Positions 59,435 to 64,000 of a DNA stretch of 64,000 bases are shown here, one piece after another. The stretch covers positions 1 through 64,000 of the IMG/VR virus record IMGVR_UViG_3300044643_000328. One strand, given 5' to 3'. This DNA comes from a virus. Below the pieces are notes generated by a model. That model was not told where the DNA came from. It searched no databases and saw only the letters and a list, made by a program, of their open reading frames with translations. A program made the position numbers and the translations under genes. The first letter of the stretch is position 1, and the number at the start of each line of letters is the position of its first letter.

Positions 59435-60792
59435 TGAAAAAGTTTATATTTTTATTCATTGTAGTATTAATACTACCGTTCTATGCGTTGTCTCAAACTC
59501 TTGTTCAAACATTCATTGATCCTTGTACTAAAGTTGTTTCTACGTTTATTATCCCTATCACTGGTAGTACTACTATTGTTTTTTATAATAAGTCTCGTGT
59601 TTTCACTGCAGCTGATGTCCGCAGTGGTGCATTTAATTCATGGCTTAATCAAGTATATGAAGATTATAGAAAGTTATCTCCATGTTCTGTGGCTCAAGCT
59701 TCAGTTACTAGCACTCAGATTACAGCCGGTGCTGTATCTGCTGCAGTAAGTGCTGCCGCTTCAGCAGCTGCTTCTACAGCCGCATCTTCAGCTGCCGCTA
59801 GTGCAGCGTCATCAGCCGCTAGTTCTGCGGCTTCTTCTGCTTCTAGTAGTGCAGCATCATCTGCAAGTTCTTCTGCAGCAAGTTCAGCTTCATCTTCTGC
59901 TAGCAGCTCTGCTAGTAGTTCAAGCAATTCTCAAGGATCGAGCTCGGAATCTAGCAGCAGCAGCTCATCTAGCAGCGGGGAGAGTTCATCTAGTTCTGAA
60001 TCTAGTAGTTCTGAATCATCTAGTAGCTCAGAATCTAGTTCTGAGTCTAAATCAGAATCTAAATCAGAATCAAAATCTAGTGGTGGATCTAAATCTAAGA
60101 GTGCCGCCAAGGGCCCTGCTAAAGTAAATCCTATATTATTTAACTCTGACTTTACTGGTGGGCAAAGTCTAGATAATAGTTTCAGTGTTATTATGACCGG
60201 TGGGATATCTCAGTCTTCTATGACTGGACAATCTTCCTGGGGACTAACCGGTATGGTGTGGAGCAACCTTCAACAGTTTGCTCTTAGTGGTAGATATACA
60301 GCTATGCATTTTGATGAAGGTAAACTTCAAGGTATATCTAACTTTGGTGCTACAGTAGCATACGCATTTGGTACTAAGTTTGGTTTTGCAACTTATGCGT
60401 ATATTAAACCTCTTGGTAAATGGGGTGTAACTGGTGTCAATTACACTTTAAGCTTTGCTGAGGCGGCTTATCAACCTGATCCTGCAGCAGAAGCAGCTAG
60501 TCAATTTAGTTTGACTAGTTCTATTCTATTGTTTTATACTAAACCGTTTACTTTAACTAAACGATTGTCTATATCTCCTGATATATACTTATCAGGTAGT
60601 CCTTTAGTTTATCTTACTAAAGAAGGTACATTCACTGAATCTAATGATGTAGGTATACTGACAGGCTTTGGTGTTGACTATTCTATTACTAAAAGATTTA
60701 AATTCAACATGGGTCTCAAGACTAGTATTTCTACTAATCCTGAGATACCTATGCTGTTTTTTGGGGTAGTTGGTTCAAAAATCAACTTATAA
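59434..60792 (+). CDS. Secreted protein with poly-Ser/Ala tract and beta-barrel-like C-terminus
   Basis: The 452-residue protein starts with a signal peptide (MKKFIFLFIVVLILPFYALS). Residues about 95-225 are almost only Ala and Ser, then Ser with Glu and Lys. Residues 230-452 have alternating hydrophobic/polar strands with aromatic girdle-like residues (for example FGATVAYAFGTKFGFATYAY and FGVDYSITKRFKFNMGLKTS) like an outer-membrane beta barrel. The gene follows the CsgG-like gene directly, so the two products may form one outer-membrane complex. It overlaps the end of the convergent VWA gene by 11 bases. Other forward and reverse frames in the low-complexity stretch are shadows. Confidence 0.6.
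   Translation: MKKFIFLFIVVLILPFYALSQTLVQTFIDPCTKVVSTFIIPITGSTTIVFYNKSRVFTAADVRSGAFNSWLNQVYEDYRKLSPCSVAQASVTSTQITAGAVSAAVSAAASAAASTAASSAAASAASSAASSAASSASSSAASSASSSAASSASSSASSSASSSSNSQGSSSESSSSSSSSSGESSSSSESSSSESSSSSESSSESKSESKSESKSSGGSKSKSAAKGPAKVNPILFNSDFTGGQSLDNSFSVIMTGGISQSSMTGQSSWGLTGMVWSNLQQFALSGRYTAMHFDEGKLQGISNFGATVAYAFGTKFGFATYAYIKPLGKWGVTGVNYTLSFAEAAYQPDPAAEAASQFSLTSSILLFYTKPFTLTKRLSISPDIYLSGSPLVYLTKEGTFTESNDVGILTGFGVDYSITKRFKFNMGLKTSISTNPEIPMLFFGVVGSKINL
59731..60110. repeat. Low-complexity Ser/Ala-coding repeat tract
   Basis: About 380 bases made largely of GCT, GCA, TCT, AGT and AGC codons, irregular rather than in perfect tandem. Such DNA can change length by slippage. The reading frame stays intact in this copy. 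Confidence 0.8.
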
Positions 60793-62308
60793 CATAACCG
60801 TCTTTATTTACTTTACTAATCTTAGTGCCATTAAATACGACAACTTGATTACGTTGTGAGTACTTTTCTATAATCTCACTATCAAAGTGTCTGAAGTTAG
60901 ATCCTTCTACACCTATAAAGAAAGCTTTATCTGAATACACACGACATCTGTCTTCTGCATCAGTGATAACTAACGCGTTCATATCATTCTTTTCTATAGA
61001 ATTAATAGCCACATCAATAGTTGTACCACCGTTACAATCAATCATAGAAATACTTATTAAGTCTGTCTTTGATTTTTTAAGACGGGTGTCAAATAGATAT
61101 ATGTTGTTGAGCATATCCATTTCTTTTAGCTTAGCTATTAAAGCTTTAGAAAAGTCTATCTTGCTAATAGTATCATCGTTCACATCTCTTACACCACAGC
61201 TTGAGCTCATAGATCCTGATACGTCTACATACACATCTACTTTACCTACAGACTTTGTTTCTTTAACCATAAGGTCTTCAGCAAAAATCTTGCGTAACCT
61301 TGGGTGTAAGAATACATAGTCTTCAAGTCCTGATACGTCATCTGCGTTAAATAAATCATCATACTTTACAATCTTTTTAGAAGAGAAATAAGAAGATGAT
61401 TTATCAAGAAGCTTTTTGATCTTTTCTTTTAATGACCCTGTTGATAGTTTGATTCTAGCTAAACGAGACTCTATTTGTCTCATGTAATTAGGACTAAGTT
61501 TACCAGCTTCTTCACCGCCAGAGTTTGTATTAGCTTCTTGGAACATACGATCTTGTACATCTTGGTCAAGATTGTCATCCATCATTTTACATGTTTCTTG
61601 TGCATCTTTCATCATTCTATCTAACATGTTCTTTGATGTTTGACTATTAAACAGTTTGTCTAAAGCTTTATCTACACCATCGTTGTCAAAATCAGAAGAG
61701 CCGTTCAATCCGTTTTGTACACTCTGATGAGCATCTGGGTCTACATACTCCATTTGAGTCATTTGTAGTAGATAGTACATCATCATGTTACGGGTAAATA
61801 CACTAGACTTTAAATTTGCATTCTCGGTCATAATCTTACCCACAGGATTATTAGCTTTCTCTAAAAATTTATACTTAGTATAGTTTTTTTCATCACGTTC
61901 TTCAAACTCTAACTTTTCCATCTTGTTATAGTACATCTTAAATACATCATACTTAAGATGTGATGGAAACTTGTTATAGTTTTCATTAACTTTTTGTGCA
62001 AAACTGTTGAAGTCTGGTTTTTTATCGTCTGGTATTTTAGCAAAAGCAGCAGTCTTAGAAAAATTATTATATTCATCTTGTATTTTTCTAATATTGGTAC
62101 CGTAAACTTTTAATTGAGACTCTATGATATTCTGTATCTTACGTTCATCAATATAGTGAATGTAAGGTTTAATCATATCAGATTTTTTATAGAAGTTTAG
62201 CTTGCTAAATAGACCTCCGTCTTCATTATTATAATGAGATTGTATCTCACCTTTCTTTACTTTTTCAAGAATGGTATATACATTCTTATATTGTTTTCCT
62301 GTTGACAT
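60782..62308 (-). CDS. VWA-domain (MIDAS) protein
   Basis: The 508-residue protein ends with a von Willebrand A-type domain: VYVDVSGSMSS (MIDAS DxSxS at Asp362, Ser364, Ser366), YLFDTRLKKS, NGGTTIDVA with the conserved Thr, and VITDAEDRCR with an acidic residue. The N-terminal 300 residues are helical and highly charged. The arrangement (helical N-terminus, C-terminal VWA, MoxR ATPase gene immediately upstream) matches CobT- or MoxR-associated VWA partners. These pairs act as metal-dependent chaperones or remodelling complexes. Confidence 0.8.
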   Translation of the reverse strand: MSTGKQYKNVYTILEKVKKGEIQSHYNNEDGGLFSKLNFYKKSDMIKPYIHYIDERKIQNIIESQLKVYGTNIRKIQDEYNNFSKTAAFAKIPDDKKPDFNSFAQKVNENYNKFPSHLKYDVFKMYYNKMEKLEFEERDEKNYTKYKFLEKANNPVGKIMTENANLKSSVFTRNMMMYYLLQMTQMEYVDPDAHQSVQNGLNGSSDFDNDGVDKALDKLFNSQTSKNMLDRMMKDAQETCKMMDDNLDQDVQDRMFQEANTNSGGEEAGKLSPNYMRQIESRLARIKLSTGSLKEKIKKLLDKSSSYFSSKKIVKYDDLFNADDVSGLEDYVFLHPRLRKIFAEDLMVKETKSVGKVDVYVDVSGSMSSSCGVRDVNDDTISKIDFSKALIAKLKEMDMLNNIYLFDTRLKKSKTDLISISMIDCNGGTTIDVAINSIEKNDMNALVITDAEDRCRVYSDKAFFIGVEGSNFRHFDSEIIEKYSQRNQVVVFNGTKISKVNKDGYVIS

Positions 62309-62349
62309 TATTACCTTCTTTTATTTTATTTATGAGATCCTTAAGAGAT

Positions 62350-62375
62350 ACAGATGACCATAAAAGGCCATCTGT
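62350..62375. other. Intergenic hairpin between MoxR and VWA genes
   Basis: ACAGATGACC and GGCCATCTGT flank a 6-base loop, giving 9 of 10 paired bases. No T-run follows on either strand, so it is not a standard terminator. It could be an operator, an RNA-processing site or a protein-binding site controlling the ratio of the two products. Confidence 0.5.
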
Positions 62376-62412
62376 AATTCTCCGAAGGTTACATTATTTT
62401 GTGGACCTCTAC

Positions 62413-63543
62413 TTAGTAAGGAGCTGAAGCTTCAACCACAGCCTCTGCCATCATATTGTCAAACTCTTCTGAAGTTTGATAGTCTTTACGAGCAGGGTGG
62501 TTTTGAATGATATATTGCATTGATAGCTCAATCTCTTCTACTTGTGTTTCGTCCATAATACCTCTTGAAGTATAAGTATTAACCAAGCTCTCAATTTCAG
62601 CTACAGCTAACTCAAGTTGTTCGTTGCTGTTATAGCTGTGAAGCATTTCTACTTTAGACATCACTGCTTTTACTTCAGGGCTCATTAGCTTGTTCTGTAA
62701 TTCAGAACCTGCAGATTGACCAATCATAATTTGTGCTGTCTTTACAAGAGCTTTGTCTAGACTAATATCCCAGATGTAAGATACAGCTTTAGTTAGTTTC
62801 GGTACAAAAGTTAATGTACGATCTGAACTGTGCTGGTAACCCACTTCTAGATACTTTTCTAGTTTGTTAACTGGTACTTCTAAAGAGTTAATCTCTTGAT
62901 TAGTAGGAATACCGATGTTAAACTTCTCACGGTAGTCTCTTGCTCCTTTAGTATAATACTTAACTAACTCACCTGCAGATACACGGTTAACCGTCATCTT
63001 TAACATGAAACGATCCCAGAATGGAGAGTCTGCCTCTTCTTTAGGAATTTCGTTACAGGTAGCAATGAATAGCTTCCACTTACATGGAATCTTGTGCTTA
63101 CCGTTAAATAAGAACTTCTCGTTCATTACACCTAACATAGCGTTACGTATAGCTGAAGAAGCTTTATCTACCTCGTTAATGATAACAATCTCTGCATCTG
63201 CAATTGGTGTATTAAGATCATACACGTTGTCAGTAAATAATTTACCTAAGTCAGGCATACCCTTAATTTCTGATGCTTTAGTACCCTCATCTGTTTCTAA
63301 GATGTAAATCTTATTAGCAAAATCTTGAGCTGTCATTTTACCGTCTTTGTTAAGCCATGCTTTGGCATAGTCTAATACGGTTTTTGTTTTAGCAACACCT
63401 GGTTCACCTACTAGAAGACATGGTAGTCCTGTAGATTCTGCTAACGCTAGCATTTTAAATACCTCTTCTTTGTTTATAAGAGAAGTTTCAATAGTACGAA
63501 TTTCCTGTGTTGTTCTTTTTGTTATAGATTTTACTTTTGACAT
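62413..63543 (-). CDS. MoxR-type AAA+ ATPase
   Basis: ATG 63543 (MSKVKSITKRTTQ) is chosen over the upstream in-frame start at 63753 because the same 13-base leader ACAACATAACATG occurs before the next gene's start; this gives 376 residues. Motifs are Walker A GEPGVAKT (residues 46-53), MPDLGKLF, Walker B IVIINEVDK, sensor 1 LFIATCNE and SPFWDRFMLKM with the arginine finger, the MoxR/RavA arrangement. MoxR ATPases work with VWA partners to activate or remodel protein complexes, and the VWA gene follows here. In a phage the client might be a virion or host protein. Confidence 0.85.
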   Translation of the reverse strand: MSKVKSITKRTTQEIRTIETSLINKEEVFKMLALAESTGLPCLLVGEPGVAKTKTVLDYAKAWLNKDGKMTAQDFANKIYILETDEGTKASEIKGMPDLGKLFTDNVYDLNTPIADAEIVIINEVDKASSAIRNAMLGVMNEKFLFNGKHKIPCKWKLFIATCNEIPKEEADSPFWDRFMLKMTVNRVSAGELVKYYTKGARDYREKFNIGIPTNQEINSLEVPVNKLEKYLEVGYQHSSDRTLTFVPKLTKAVSYIWDISLDKALVKTAQIMIGQSAGSELQNKLMSPEVKAVMSKVEMLHSYNSNEQLELAVAEIESLVNTYTSRGIMDETQVEEIELSMQYIIQNHPARKDYQTSEEFDNMMAEAVVEASAPY

Positions 63544-63568
63544 GTTATGTTGTTTTGTAGGTTGATTA

Positions 63569-63973
63569 CTATAAGTTTGCAAATGCTGAGAGTTCTTCTG
63601 AGTTTTCTGGTACGTTTGTGAAACTATCTCCATCATTTGCAGGTACTGCCTCGCTGATATTGGATCTATTATCAGTTCTTCCTGATACTTGTTCCAAAGT
63701 CTCAGTAAAAGATGGTTTTCCAACGGTACTGGTGGTTTCTCTAAGGGTAGCATTTGATTTGTTATTAGTTATTACAAAAACTCTTGCAATTGTATCTACG
63801 TTCTGTAATTCAGGATGTTTCTGAATAACTTTAATATGCATATCTAATGCATTATATTTCTCTTGGATGGAGCCGTAGCCCAAGTCATCCTTTTTATACC
63901 AAGTGTAACCACTGTGTAATAAATCTATAATGTCTTGTACATCAATAGATACTTCTTCTTTTTGAATAGCCAT
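63569..63973 (-). CDS. Hypothetical protein
   Basis: The start is ATG 63973 (MAIQKEEVSIDVQDIIDLLH, 134 residues), preceded by ACAACATAACATG as in the MoxR gene. An alternative TTG start at the window edge is unlikely. The N-terminal half is helical and the C-terminal half is polar and acidic. No family was recognised. It lies upstream of the MoxR gene and is probably in the same operon. Confidence 0.55.
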   Translation of the reverse strand: MAIQKEEVSIDVQDIIDLLHSGYTWYKKDDLGYGSIQEKYNALDMHIKVIQKHPELQNVDTIARVFVITNNKSNATLRETTSTVGKPSFTETLEQVSGRTDNRSNISEAVPANDGDSFTNVPENSEELSAFANL

Positions 63974-64000
63974 GTTATGTTGTTTTTGAATGTTTACCAA

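Noticed and set aside
59715-60127. Ala/Glu-rich and Leu/Gln-rich frames in the Ser/Ala tract
   Set aside because: These are by-products of the low-complexity repeat read in other frames.
63544-63753. N-terminal extension of the MoxR gene
   Set aside because: The extension lies opposite or inside the upstream gene, looks like a shadow (MLPLEKPPVPL...), and the internal ATG has the shared leader.
1-64000. tRNA genes, CRISPR arrays, integrase, insertion sequences
   Set aside because: I looked for cloverleaf-like stretches, regular direct repeats and recombinase motifs in the few gaps and saw none; a tRNA scan would be needed to be certain.

Overview
The window is part of a large, AT-rich double-stranded DNA bacteriophage genome, most likely a phage of a Bacteroidota host and possibly a relative of the crAss-like phages. 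The phage call rests on a GH19 endolysin, a family B DNA polymerase, a DnaB-like helicase, a primase, an SSB, a recombination module and a row of giant virion-type proteins. The host call is inference. Almost no gene has a Shine-Dalgarno sequence and many start codons follow A/C-rich leaders. A TAnnTTTG-type box lies in front of the replication operon. Lipoprotein and secreted-protein genes look bacteroidotal. Terminase, portal and major capsid genes are not in the window and probably lie upstream of position 1.

Layout. (1) Positions 1-34044, + strand: eight tightly packed genes, seven of them giant (815 to about 3384 codons). The first three full genes carry many short (aromatic or Met)-x-x-Gly-Gly motifs, and the first also carries peptidoglycan-hydrolase-like segments. 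The largest joins an RNA-polymerase-like region with a DFDVD loop, a SLOG-type domain, an HExxH peptidase motif and a RecD/Pif1-like helicase. A perfect bidirectional terminator at 34055-34075 closes the block. (2) Positions 34064-51376, - strand: replication, recombination and nucleotide-processing genes read leftward from about 51.4 kb. In transcription order the main ones are a DnaA domain IV protein, DnaB-like helicase, Sak4-like ATPase, SSB, primase, HNH nuclease, RecB-like exonuclease, PolB, dNMP kinase, a spore-photoproduct-lyase-like radical SAM protein, a metallophosphoesterase, a HAD phosphatase and a cyclic-phosphate receiver-like protein, with many small genes between them. (3) Positions 51377-51491: a divergent regulatory region with inverted repeats and a 14-bp palindrome. 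(4) Positions 51492-60792, + strand: a DUF1566 protein, holin/spanin-like membrane proteins, the endolysin, then an envelope cluster with two CsgG-like proteins, a cohesin/dockerin-like secreted protein, a lipoprotein, and a poly-Ser protein with a beta-barrel-like C-terminus. (5) Positions 60782-64000, - strand: a VWA protein and a MoxR-type AAA+ ATPase, plus one unknown gene.

How it may work together (inference): the giant proteins are probably carried in the virion and injected, and the RNAP-like protein would transcribe early genes. The leftward operon copies and recombines the DNA. The rightward 51-60 kb operon handles lysis and remodelling of the cell envelope. The MoxR/VWA pair may act as a chaperone for assembly. 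No tRNA, CRISPR array, integrase or insertion sequence was seen. No stretch longer than 300 bases lacks a gene.
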